In this document: in pieces, positions 56,800-64,000 of the stretch | How the letters are laid out: each line of letters begins with the position of its first letter | Numbering within the stretch: the first letter of the stretch is position 1 | Assembly: GCA_965206395.1 (NCBI GenBank) | Contig: CBDBJK010000032.1 | Coordinates: forward strand, 1 to 64,000 | Length of the DNA stretch: 64,000 nt | Source of the DNA: CBDBJK01 sp965206395 | Lineage (GTDB): Bacteria; Chloroflexota; Dehalococcoidia; Lucifugimonadales; CATOSD01 | Direction: 5' to 3' | Notes under the pieces: generated by a model | Told to the model about the DNA's origin: nothing | The model's database searches: none | The model's input: the letters and a program-made list of their open reading frames with translations, nothing else | Translations under genes and position numbers: made by a program

Positions 56800-57438
56800 T
56801 CATTGATGTTCGTGTGGACACCGCCACATAGCCCGACCCGGGGAAGGCGCCGGCCGATTACCCGGAGCTCTTTCGCTTTCGGGTGGAAACGGAGTGGTCT
56901 CGCCGAAGAGCCAGGAATCGAAAAGACCGTCCAGGTCCCTGCCCGCCACCTCCTCAGCCACAGCGACTAGATCCTCGGTTGTCACGTTGCCCGGGGCATG
57001 GCGAGACACGTATTCACGCAGCGTCTTGAAAAATGCCTCGTCACCGATTTCGCCTCGCAGTGCGTGGAGAGCCATTGCGCCTCTCTCATAGACGCCGCCA
57101 CTGAAAAGGGCACCGGGGTCGGGATTCGCCGGAGGCCCATAGTCAGGACGCCAGATCATCTCCCAGAACTCCTGGAAACCGCCTCCGCCGGACTTGTGGT
57201 CTAACAATAGCCACTCAGCGTAGGTGGCGAATCCCTCGCTCAACGACAGGTCTTGCCACGACGCGGGAGTAAGCAAGTTCCCAAACCACTGGTGCGCCAA
57301 CTCGTGGGCTATCAACCTGTCGCCCAAAAACTCCAGGGCCAGTATCCCGTAGACCGGTCGGGGTTGGGTTTCCAGTGGCGGGACCGCCTCGTCAATCACC
57401 ACGGAGCCGGTGGACTCGAACGGATACGGCCCGAACAA
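56800..57438 (-). pseudogene. M1-family aminopeptidase, catalytic fragment
   Basis: The frame contains the gluzincin motif RLIAHELAHQWFGNLLTPAS (HExxH, with the third ligand Glu in LSEGFATYAEWLLLDH) and the preceding FGPYPFESTGSVVIDEAVPP. It continues to a natural-looking end near WLFGETTPFPPESE. The N-terminal half, including the GxMEN-type substrate segment, is missing; a few further residues (IFFSEL) precede a stop at about 57460. The IS element next door probably caused the loss. Confidence 0.75.
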
Positions 57439-57545
57439 TTCACTGAAAAAAATCGACTATCAAAGGGACGCTATCCAGACAACGCCTTGCGGATTGGTCT
57501 ATTGACACCTCAACCGAGTCAACGACGGTTATTCCCTCAGTACTT

Positions 57546-58990
57546 TCACTGACTGTTGGCAACCAGCAAAAGTGGGACACTTTGAGACCCGAGAGGTCGT
57601 GGGGCGGATTGAGGTCTTGTAAGCTCTCTTAAGGTCCTGTTGTGTCGTCGTCGCCGTTGGATTGTTTGAGCCTGCACCTCCTTCCTGCGTTGTAGGATCT
57701 CCTGCCGCCTTCCCTTGAGGACATCCGAGGGTGTGACGTTGCCCAGGGCCTTGTGGTAACGCCGGTAGTTGTAGTAGCTGACGAAGGCGACGACGGCCGC
57801 CTCCAGGTCTGAAGGCAACTCATAGGGCAGTTGGTTCACGTCTCGCTTGGGGGTCTGGTGATAGCGCTCCAGCTTGCCGTTGGTCTGGGGGTGGAAGGGC
57901 ATTGCCAGTATGTGCTTGATGCCCACCATTCCCAGGTGGTCCCTGAAGGCCCTGGATACATAGCCGGGGCCGTTGTCGCTCAGCAGCTTCCGGGGTCTGT
58001 TATCGGGACCTGGTCCATGCCTGTCCTGTCCACGGCCTCCTGGACCACCTCCATGAGGGAGTCGGAGGTCATGTCCCTCTGAAGCCTGTGGAACAGAATG
58101 AAGCGGGAGTAGTCGTCCATGACGGTTACCAGGTAGTGGTAGCCCCAGCCCACCACCCTGAAGTAGGATGCATCGGTGGCCCACATCTGGTGAGGACCCG
58201 TGGTCTTATGGTGGTACTCCTTGCCTGCAGCCAGCCGCATCTCAGGCCTCTTCACCAGCCCCTCCCTGCGCAGGACCCGATATACCGTAGACTCTGATAC
58301 GGAGAAGCCCTGGTTGTCCGTGGTCCGTGCTGCCAACTGCCGAGGGCTCAGTTCAGGCATCTCCCTGGCTGCCCACAGGATACGGTGGACCTCCTGGGAG
58401 GTGAGCCTGTTCCATGGGGGCCTGCCACCTCCTGCATGGTCCTCAAGCCCTTGTTGCTGCTCCTTCCGCCTCAGCGACCGGTAGTGGGTGCTGCTGGGGA
58501 CTCCTAGCTCACCCAGGACCTTGCCTTTGGGGAGACCGGAGGAAGTTACCTTGGTCAGCACTTCTGCCTTCTCTGCGCCACTCATCCGCTGATACTGCCA
58601 GCCCCCTGAGGCATTGGTATGGCCGTTTTTTCAGTCGGCACCCCTCCAGGGACAACTCCCCTACCAACTGCTTTAGCTCTCCGTTCTCCCGCTTGAGCTG
58701 ATGGACCTCCTCCCTGGTGGCATCTCGCACGCTGTCGCGGGTAAACTTCTCCTTGCCCGCCTCCATGAACTCCTTGGTCCACGAGTAGTAGGAGTGTGGC
58801 TTGATCCCCTCCCGCCTGCACAGGTCACTCACGGTAACCTCGCGGCGGAAGCCCTCCAGCACGATGCGAACCTTCCCTTCCGGGGTGTACTTGCGCCGAG
58901 TAGCGGCCTTTTCACAGTGCGGACGAAGGACCGGACCGCCTCTGTAGGCTCATCAGCGGCCACTGCTTTAACTGTTTCTGTCTGGGACAT
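57546..58990 (-). pseudogene. IS3/IS481-like transposase, several frameshifts
   Basis: A start at 58990 (MSQTETVKAVAADEPTEAVR) follows GAGGAG. Frames change near 58900 (to KVRIVLEGFRREVTVSDLCR), near 58600 (to MSGAEKAEVLTKVTSSGLPK) and near 57995. The middle has the HTH part SPRQLAARTTDNQGFSVSES and HQMWATDASYFRVVGWGYHY (Asp). The end has KLLSDNGPGYVSRAFRDHLG (Asp) and PQTNGKLERYHQTPKRDVNQ (Glu). The first switch could be natural OrfA/OrfB overlap; the others are lesions. The C-terminus runs past the IS end to 57546. Confidence 0.75.
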
Positions 58991-59046
58991 CTTTGGCTCC
59001 TCTATCTAAACTACTCTACCCCATCTGTTGTCCCATTTTCGCTGAC
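57565..59046 (-). mobile_element. IS3/IS481-like element
   Basis: The ends AGCAAAAGTGGGACAC (57565) and, inverted, TCAGCGAAAATGGGACAA (59046) resemble each other. No clear target duplication is visible. It separates an M1 peptidase fragment from the subtilase locus. Confidence 0.6.
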
Positions 59047-59092
59047 GGTGTATAATCGGGGGACCGGATAATTCCGAAAAGAGGGGATCGAC

Positions 59093-59746
59093 ATGAAACT
59101 CGGCAGACTTGTCATTCCAGCCATAGCCGCCATTGCCGTGGTGCTGTTGGGCACGCTCACGGGTAGGTTGGTGCTCACCGGACCGATCCTGGCGACTGAA
59201 CCCATGCCGATCGAGCTCCCCGAGCCGCCGGACAAGGCGCGGCCGGTGGAGCGCTCCACGCAGGCGACCCGCTCCGAAGCGGCAGCGGCCCCGGACCAGG
59301 AACCGGTCCACACCTGGGAGGACGGCGACAGGACGATGCGGGTGGTGCTCCAGGGCGACCTGGTCGTCCAGAAGACGGTCGCCAACACGCCCGAGGACGT
59401 CGTGGTCTCGGAGGGCGCCGGGGACAGCGTCGTCCGGAAGCAGGCCAGGCACGGCCCCGACGCCCGCCCGGTGTTCCGCTCCGAGTCGGGAGGGGGGCTG
59501 ATGACGCTGCCGGGCGGCGTTCTGCTGGCCCTGGACCCCGGCTGGGACGACGCCCAGGTCGGGGGGTTCTTCTCCCACAACGAGATATCGGCAGAGAGGG
59601 TCGCCGAGCTGGGCTTCCTGCAGAACGGCTTCCTGATCGAGACCGAACCGGGCTTCCCGTCGCTGGAGCTGGCCAACGCGCTGGCCGGCCAGGAGGGCGT
59701 CCTGATCTCCAGTCCCAACTGGCGGACGGAGGTTGAAGCAAAGTGA
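59093..59746 (+). CDS. Secreted partner of the subtilase (propeptide- or inhibitor-like)
   Basis: The 217-residue product has an N-terminal hydrophobic anchor (MKLGRLVIPAIAAIAVVLLG), a Pro/Ala-rich linker, and a C-terminal domain with VLLALDPGWDDAQVGGFFSH and ELGFLQNGFLIETEPGFPSL, ending LANALAGQEGVLISSPNWRT. The pattern of a strand-helix-strand domain with V-x-x-x-x-P-N-W at the end recalls subtilase propeptides, in which the last strand reads into the protease active site. Here it is a separate gene whose stop overlaps the GTG of the subtilase (59743-59746). A chaperone or inhibitor role is inferred. A TATAAT (59050) lies upstream. Confidence 0.7.
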   Translation: MKLGRLVIPAIAAIAVVLLGTLTGRLVLTGPILATEPMPIELPEPPDKARPVERSTQATRSEAAAAPDQEPVHTWEDGDRTMRVVLQGDLVVQKTVANTPEDVVVSEGAGDSVVRKQARHGPDARPVFRSESGGGLMTLPGGVLLALDPGWDDAQVGGFFSHNEISAERVAELGFLQNGFLIETEPGFPSLELANALAGQEGVLISSPNWRTEVEAK

Positions 59747-62700
59747 AATCCATCTCACCCTTATCTCCCATCTCCCGTCTCCCGGGAAAGGGGCGGCTCG
59801 CACTCCTCCTGATCGCCCTCTGTTTCTTCCTGAGCGCGGGGCTGAGCGCGGGGGCCGCGGCGGCCCAGACGGCCGACGACCACGGCGACACCTTCGCCAC
59901 GGCCACGCCCATATCGCTGGGGTCGTCGATGGCGGGACGCATCGAACACGGCGACGATCACGACGTCTTCAAGATCGACCTGTCGGGCGCGTCCGGCATC
60001 ACCGACGTCTGGGCATACGCGACGGGCGAGTACGATACGGTCGGCGGCCTGTACGACAGCAGCAGGGCTCTGCTCTCATTCAGTGACGACGGCCTCCTGG
60101 CGGGCAGTATCCGCAACTTCAGTGTGCGGAGCAATGTGCCCCCAGGCATCTACTACGTGGTTGTCGCCAGCTACGAGGGGGAGCCGGGAGAGTACACCAT
60201 GCACGCCCAGGCGGTGACGGACCCGGGCAGCTCCACCGGCACGGCGGCGCGCCTGGTGCTGGGCTCGCCCGCCGGGGGTACGATCGACACCGCAGAGGAC
60301 GCGGACTACTTCAGGCTGTACTTCCCCGAATCGACGCACGCGATCATCGAGGCCAGGACCACGAACCTGGCGCCCATCAGCGCCGACCTGCTGGACGCCC
60401 AGGGCAGGGAGATCTCCGCGAATGTCTATCCCCTGATAGTGAGATTCGTCTTTCGGTTCCGGCACGGCTTCCGGATTCTGGACGACTTCGGCCCGGGCAC
60501 GTACTACCTCAGGGTGACCACTCCCGCTGAGCTGGCGCCTCGTCCCGTGCCCTACACGATCTACGCCTACGAGGATGAGGAGTACACCGAGTACACGGAG
60601 GAGTGCGAAGCGAAGACCCGCGCGTTGAACGATCCGCAGATCAACGACCCCCTGTATGCGTGCCAGTGGCACCTGGAGAGCCCCGACTACACGAACATCG
60701 ACGTCGAGTCCGCCTGGGCGAAGGGCGCCAGGGGCGAGGGCGTCACCGTGGCCGTGGTGGACGACGGGATGGACACGACCCACGTGGACCTCAGAGACAA
60801 CGTAAACACCGCCCTGAACTATGACTACACCGAGTCGGGGGATATCTACGACCCCTTCGAGCACCACGGGACGCACGTCTCCGGGATCATCGCGGCCCGG
60901 GACAACGCCGTCGGCGTGCGCGGCGTGGCCCCGCGAGCCACGATCTACGGGTACAACTTCCTTGCCGCACCATCGCTCTTCAACGAGGCGGACGCCATGA
61001 CCCGCAATGCGGTTGTGACGGCCGTGTCCAACAATAGCTGGGGGTCTCTCGACGGCCCGGAGCTAGGCTTCGCCACCTCGCTCTGGGAGATGTCCGTGAA
61101 CGCGGGGATCACCGCCGGCTACGACGGCAAGGGCACCTTCTACGTCTTCAGCGCGGGCAACGGCCACCAGCGGGGAGACTACTCGAACCTCGACGAGCTC
61201 GTCAACTACTTTGGCGTGACCGCGGTCTGCTCCGTGAACACCAGCGGCAACAGGGCCGGCTACTCGGAGATGGGCGCCAACCTGTGGGTCTGCGCCCCGT
61301 CGAACAACCGTACGGGGCCCCGGGGCGCAACACTGGGCATTCTCACTACCGAGAATTCCGACCGCTACGTGAAGGACTTCGGCGGCACGTCCGCCGCGGC
61401 CCCCATCGTCTCGGGCGTGGCGGCGCTGATGCGCAGCGCCAACCCGGAGCTGACCTGGCGGGACCTGAAGCTGATTCTGGCCGCCTCCGCGGTCAAGAAC
61501 GACGCCGACAGTTCCGGCTGGGCAGAGGGCGCCCGCAGGTATCGCTCCGCCAGCGACGCGGACCGCTATCACTTCAACCACGAGTACGGCTTCGGCCTGG
61601 TCGACGCCGGAGCCGCCGTCGCCCTGGCCGAGGGATGGACGACCGCTCCGCCGCTGCAGGTACGCGGGGTCGGATCGGGCGAGCTGAGCGAGCTGGTCCC
61701 CGACGCCCCGCCCACGGGCGACCCGACGACCATCGTCAGCGAGCTGACACTGGACACGGGCATCGGGTTCACCGAGTTCGTGGAGGTCAACGTCGCGTTC
61801 CTGCACAGCTCTTTCCGGGACCTGGATATCGAGCTGGAGTCGCCGTCGGGGGCCGTCTCCAAGCTGGCGGTCCACTTCGACACCTTTACGGACTACTACG
61901 ACCCACTCGATGACTTCGTGCCGCTGCGCGGCGCGTTCCGATTCGGCTCGGCAAGGCACCTGGGCGAAGACCCCAACGGCGTCTGGAAGCTGCGAGTGAC
62001 CGACCGCATTCACGTCGTGGACGGCGCCTTCGAAGGATGGAACCTCATCGTCTATGGGCACGCGCCCACGCCTGACGCTCCGACCGTGGAGTCCGTCACC
62101 CCCGGCGCCGGGTCGCTGGCCGTCGCCTGGACCGCCCCCGTCCCGACCACGGGCTCGGAGGTAACCGCCTACGACCTGCGCCATATTCAGAGCGACGCGG
62201 ACAAGACGGTGGAGTCCAACTGGACGGTTGTGGAAGAGGTCTGGACAGCCGGCGCCGGCGCCCTGGAGTACGCGGTCACGGGGCTGACAGGAGGCACAGG
62301 GTACGACGTGCAGCTACGGGCGATCAACGAGTGGGGCGCCGGCGCCTGGTCGGCAGCCGCGTCCGCGACCCCGCAGAACGCCCTGCCCATGTTCAATGAG
62401 GGCGCGACAACAACCCGCTCCGTTGCCGAGAACACGCCCGGTGGCGGCAACGTGGGCGACCCCGTGGCCGCCACCGACGACGACGCGCTAGCCTACACGC
62501 TGGCGGGCCCCGACGCCGCCCTGTTCGAGGTCGCCGCCGACAGCGGCCAAATCCGCGTCGGCGCGACCACCACGCTGGACTTCGAGGACGCCGGCAACCC
62601 GGACCACGAACACCAGGTCACCGTCACCGCAACCGACCCGTCCGGCGCCAGCGCCAGCGTCACAGTGACCATCGCCGTCACCGACCTGAGCCTGGGCGAG

Positions 62701-62835
62701 TCGGGCGACACCTACGACACCGACCACGACGAGCTAATCGACAGAGACGAGGTCATCCAGGCTGTACATGACTACTTCGACGACCTCATCACCAGGGACG
62801 AGGTGATAGCCGTCGTCCGACTCTACTTCTTCTAG
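59743..62835 (+). CDS. Secreted subtilisin-like serine protease with P-domain, FN3, cadherin and dockerin-like end
   Basis: The 1030-residue protein has a signal peptide (about 20-45, LALLLIALCFFLSAGLSAGA). Pre-peptidase-like strands cover about 50-290. The S8 catalytic domain has Asp (about 339, VAVVDDGMDTTHVDL), His (about 375, HHGTHVSGIIAARDN) and Ser (about 550, FGGTSAAAPIVSGVAALM). A proprotein-convertase P-domain follows (about 660-770, SFRDLDIELESPSGAVSKLA), then an FN3 domain (about 780-880), a cadherin-like repeat (about 885-985) and a C-terminal TYDTDHDELIDRDEVIQAVH Ca-binding, dockerin-like motif, likely for surface attachment. It is extracellular and probably degrades proteins. 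Translation is coupled to the upstream gene. Intact. Confidence 0.9.
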   Translation: MKSISPLSPISRLPGKGRLALLLIALCFFLSAGLSAGAAAAQTADDHGDTFATATPISLGSSMAGRIEHGDDHDVFKIDLSGASGITDVWAYATGEYDTVGGLYDSSRALLSFSDDGLLAGSIRNFSVRSNVPPGIYYVVVASYEGEPGEYTMHAQAVTDPGSSTGTAARLVLGSPAGGTIDTAEDADYFRLYFPESTHAIIEARTTNLAPISADLLDAQGREISANVYPLIVRFVFRFRHGFRILDDFGPGTYYLRVTTPAELAPRPVPYTIYAYEDEEYTEYTEECEAKTRALNDPQINDPLYACQWHLESPDYTNIDVESAWAKGARGEGVTVAVVDDGMDTTHVDLRDNVNTALNYDYTESGDIYDPFEHHGTHVSGIIAARDNAVGVRGVAPRATIYGYNFLAAPSLFNEADAMTRNAVVTAVSNNSWGSLDGPELGFATSLWEMSVNAGITAGYDGKGTFYVFSAGNGHQRGDYSNLDELVNYFGVTAVCSVNTSGNRAGYSEMGANLWVCAPSNNRTGPRGATLGILTTENSDRYVKDFGGTSAAAPIVSGVAALMRSANPELTWRDLKLILAASAVKNDADSSGWAEGARRYRSASDADRYHFNHEYGFGLVDAGAAVALAEGWTTAPPLQVRGVGSGELSELVPDAPPTGDPTTIVSELTLDTGIGFTEFVEVNVAFLHSSFRDLDIELESPSGAVSKLAVHFDTFTDYYDPLDDFVPLRGAFRFGSARHLGEDPNGVWKLRVTDRIHVVDGAFEGWNLIVYGHAPTPDAPTVESVTPGAGSLAVAWTAPVPTTGSEVTAYDLRHIQSDADKTVESNWTVVEEVWTAGAGALEYAVTGLTGGTGYDVQLRAINEWGAGAWSAAASATPQNALPMFNEGATTTRSVAENTPGGGNVGDPVAATDDDALAYTLAGPDAALFEVAADSGQIRVGATTTLDFEDAGNPDHEHQVTVTATDPSGASASVTVTIAVTDLSLGESGDTYDTDHDELIDRDEVIQAVHDYFDDLITRDEVIAVVRLYFF

Positions 62836-62881
62836 ATAGACATCGTTCGGAGCGCCGTCGCCAGTCATCGCCTCTAGCCAT

Positions 62882-62959
62882 GGGCCGGTAGCTCAGTTTG
62901 GCCAGAGCGCCCGACTTTTCATCCGGGTGTCCTGGCTTCGAACCCCAGCCCGCCCACCA
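62882..62959 (+). tRNA. tRNA, probably tRNA-Lys (anticodon TTT), with encoded CCA
   Basis: The acceptor GGGCCGG pairs with CCCGCCC (one mismatch), followed by A and CCA. The D-arm GCTC/GAGC and the T-arm CTGG C TTCGAAC CCCAG are clear. The anticodon stem CCCGA/TCCGG has one C-C mismatch and the loop CTTTTCA reads TTT. A pyrimidine after the anticodon is unusual, so identity is uncertain and the gene may be degraded. The dispersed repeat starts directly at its 3' end. Confidence 0.6.
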
Positions 62960-63457
62960 CCGCATACGGTAGATACCACCATCTTCGAGATGTGGCTAGG
63001 TAGCCTGTCGACGCACCGAGGTCTCTCGATTCCCGTAGTGTGATGCGTAGGGACGGAGGAACGTAAGGAGCGTCTCGCCATTGGGGCTTCGCTCTCTCTG
63101 CTTCTCCCCCTTTGGCATCCGGTATCCGACGCTGGGCGCGATGAAGGTGTAGGCGGGATGGTCAGTGTCGTCGCCCAGCTTGATGCGGAGCTGCTTCGCC
63201 GCAGTGCGCAGCCGCTGCAAATCGCCGAAGCAGTCCGCTCCCCACAGCCCAGACCACCACCGCCTCCTCTCCGTCCCTGGCGTGCCCGACCATCTCGAAC
63301 TTCCCGAACCCCTCCGGCAAGAACCGCAGACTGCCCCTCATGACCGGGCAAGGCATAGACAAATGCCTATAAGCGGTGTGTTGATACGCCCTTGATGCCT
63401 TCATCTCGTTGGTCTAAATTCTAGGATATAGATGAATGCTGGACGGGTATTTCCACC
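62957..63457 (-). repeat. Dispersed repeat at the tRNA end plus chimeric response regulator, copy 2
   Basis: From the tRNA end come the TACGGTAGATACC core and TGTGGCTAGG tail (to about 63020). On the minus strand, bases 63300-63060 encode FGDLQRLRTAAKQLRIKLGD and HPAYTFIAPSVGYRMPKGEK. Further out, at about 63400-63250, the NarL-type receiver start AYRHLSMPCPVMRGSLRFLP and FEMVGHARDGEEAVVVWAVG is readable. The leader TAGGTGGAAATACCCGTCC next to IS copy 4 matches that at 30046. The receiver and winged helix are joined at the same place as in the copy at 30030-30449. Confidence 0.7.
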
Positions 63458-63459
63458 TA

Positions 63460-64000
63460 GTGGTTCAACGTTTTTGTATTGATGGGTAGAGTGACTTTAG
63501 CTTGATGCGCGCATCCTCGGTAGTGAAGCGCCAATCCACTCGTATCACATCCCGGTTGCGTTGATTCTGCCAAGCATTGACCTCGCCGCGCAGGATGTCT
63601 TGATTGGCAATCCGTCGGTCCAGGCACTGTCGAGCCAGCACACCGATCTCTATCTCCGCCATATTCAACCAACTCCCGTGTTTGGGAGTGTAGTGTATCT
63701 CCAGTCGCTCAGCTATACGCCTCGCCTCAGCAGGCTCGAATGCCTCGTATAGCGAGGACAGCTTGTGAGTGTTGAGATTGTCCATTACCAGCACGATCCG
63801 GTCTCTGTCAGGGTAGTCCTCGTCGACCAGTTTCTTTATCACATGCGCCCAGTCCACCTTCGTGCGACGCTCTCTGACCTCGACTCGGCGCCATCCGTCC
63901 AACGGTGCAAACAGCATGAACAGGCTGCTCACTCCATTGCGCTCGTATTCGTAGTCGTATGCCGCCGATAAGCCGGGCGCTGCGGGACGCGGCACTCGCG
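63460..64000 (-). mobile_element. IS630-type element, copy 4, cut by the window edge
   Basis: GTGGTTCAACGT follows a TA at 63458-63459. The visible 541 bases appear identical to copies 2 and 3. It is inserted in the dispersed repeat. Confidence 0.93.
63465..64000 (-). CDS. IS630-type transposase of copy 4, partial
   Basis: The C-terminal half is present: PRPAAPGLSAAYDYEYERNG, RIVLVMDNLNTH (Asp) and YTPKHGSWLNMAEIE (Glu), ending at 63465. The rest lies beyond the window. Confidence 0.88.
   Translation of the reverse strand, partial: RVPRPAAPGLSAAYDYEYERNGVSSLFMLFAPLDGWRRVEVRERRTKVDWAHVIKKLVDEDYPDRDRIVLVMDNLNTHKLSSLYEAFEPAEARRIAERLEIHYTPKHGSWLNMAEIEIGVLARQCLDRRIANQDILRGEVNAWQNQRNRDVIRVDWRFTTEDARIKLKSLYPSIQKR

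Noticed and set aside
60076..62184. Long minus-strand frames in the subtilase region
   Set aside because: They are Arg/Val/Gly-rich shadows of a well-supported protease gene.

Overview
The window is a 64 kb piece of a bacterial chromosome with high GC (by eye roughly 55-60%). Several traits suggest Chloroflexota, probably a Dehalococcoidia/SAR202-type lineage: lipoproteins with long Pro/Thr linkers after the lipobox, a secreted subtilase with FN3, cadherin and dockerin-like C-terminal segments, and many NarL/KdpE-type two-component remnants. This placement is inferred from gene style; no ribosomal marker is present. The region is accessory DNA under heavy decay. Intact genes alternate with genes split by insertion sequences, frameshifted genes and gene tails.

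Layout. 1-4.5 kb: two transposases, then a collagen-like/Cache-repeat lipoprotein whose 5' end is tandemly duplicated. 5-9.4 kb: small genes, an IstB remnant, a lipoprotein and gene fragments. 9.4-13.5 kb: an intact YhaN/YhaO-like nuclease operon. 13.7-18.5 kb: IS630-type copy 1, a DnaJ-domain protein, a cadherin fragment and a MITE. 18.7-21.2 kb: a KAP NTPase stump, a response-regulator scrap, a TlpA-like thioredoxin lipoprotein with in-frame UGA at its redox Cys followed by a SECIS-like hairpin, and a methyltransferase fragment. 21.2-25 kb: a HEPN/RES toxin, an HsdR tail and a HEPN gene split by IS630 copy 2. 25-28 kb: an IS1182 element with an IS5 element nested in it. 28-34 kb: response-regulator remnants, a NarL-type histidine kinase, an EEP nuclease and hypotheticals. 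34-41 kb: a probable defence cluster of HTH, N6-adenine methylase, TIR effector, HExxH protein and OLD-like ATPase (split by IS630 copy 3), with an IS427-type element inside. 42-48 kb: VOC protein, membrane Mrr nuclease, a HEPN gene split by an IS1380 fragment, a nuclease/integrase fusion remnant, a nucleotidyltransferase/XRE pair, an HTH protein with a nonsense codon and a hairpin-rich repeat field. 48.8-52 kb: RHH protein, two half serine recombinases and an IS3 element. 52.5-57.4 kb: a zinc-ribbon/PD-(D/E)XK gene, kinase, lipoprotein and M1 peptidase remnants. 57.5-64 kb: an IS3/IS481-like element, a subtilase with a coupled secreted partner, a tRNA, a dispersed repeat and IS630 copy 4.

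How it fits together. Most non-IS genes belong to defence or toxin classes (HEPN, RES, TIR, OLD, Mrr, HsdR, KAP, methylase, nucleotidyltransferase/XRE), so this is a defence island being dismantled by transposition. Several split genes rejoin exactly in frame when the IS and one target copy are removed. Many remaining frameshifts lie in homopolymer runs, so some may be sequencing errors. A second layer is a dispersed repeat built from a fused response-regulator remnant and a block that abuts a tRNA 3' end. The two most interesting items are the putative selenoprotein (19409-20173) and the methylase/TIR/HExxH/OLD cluster (34120-41010).
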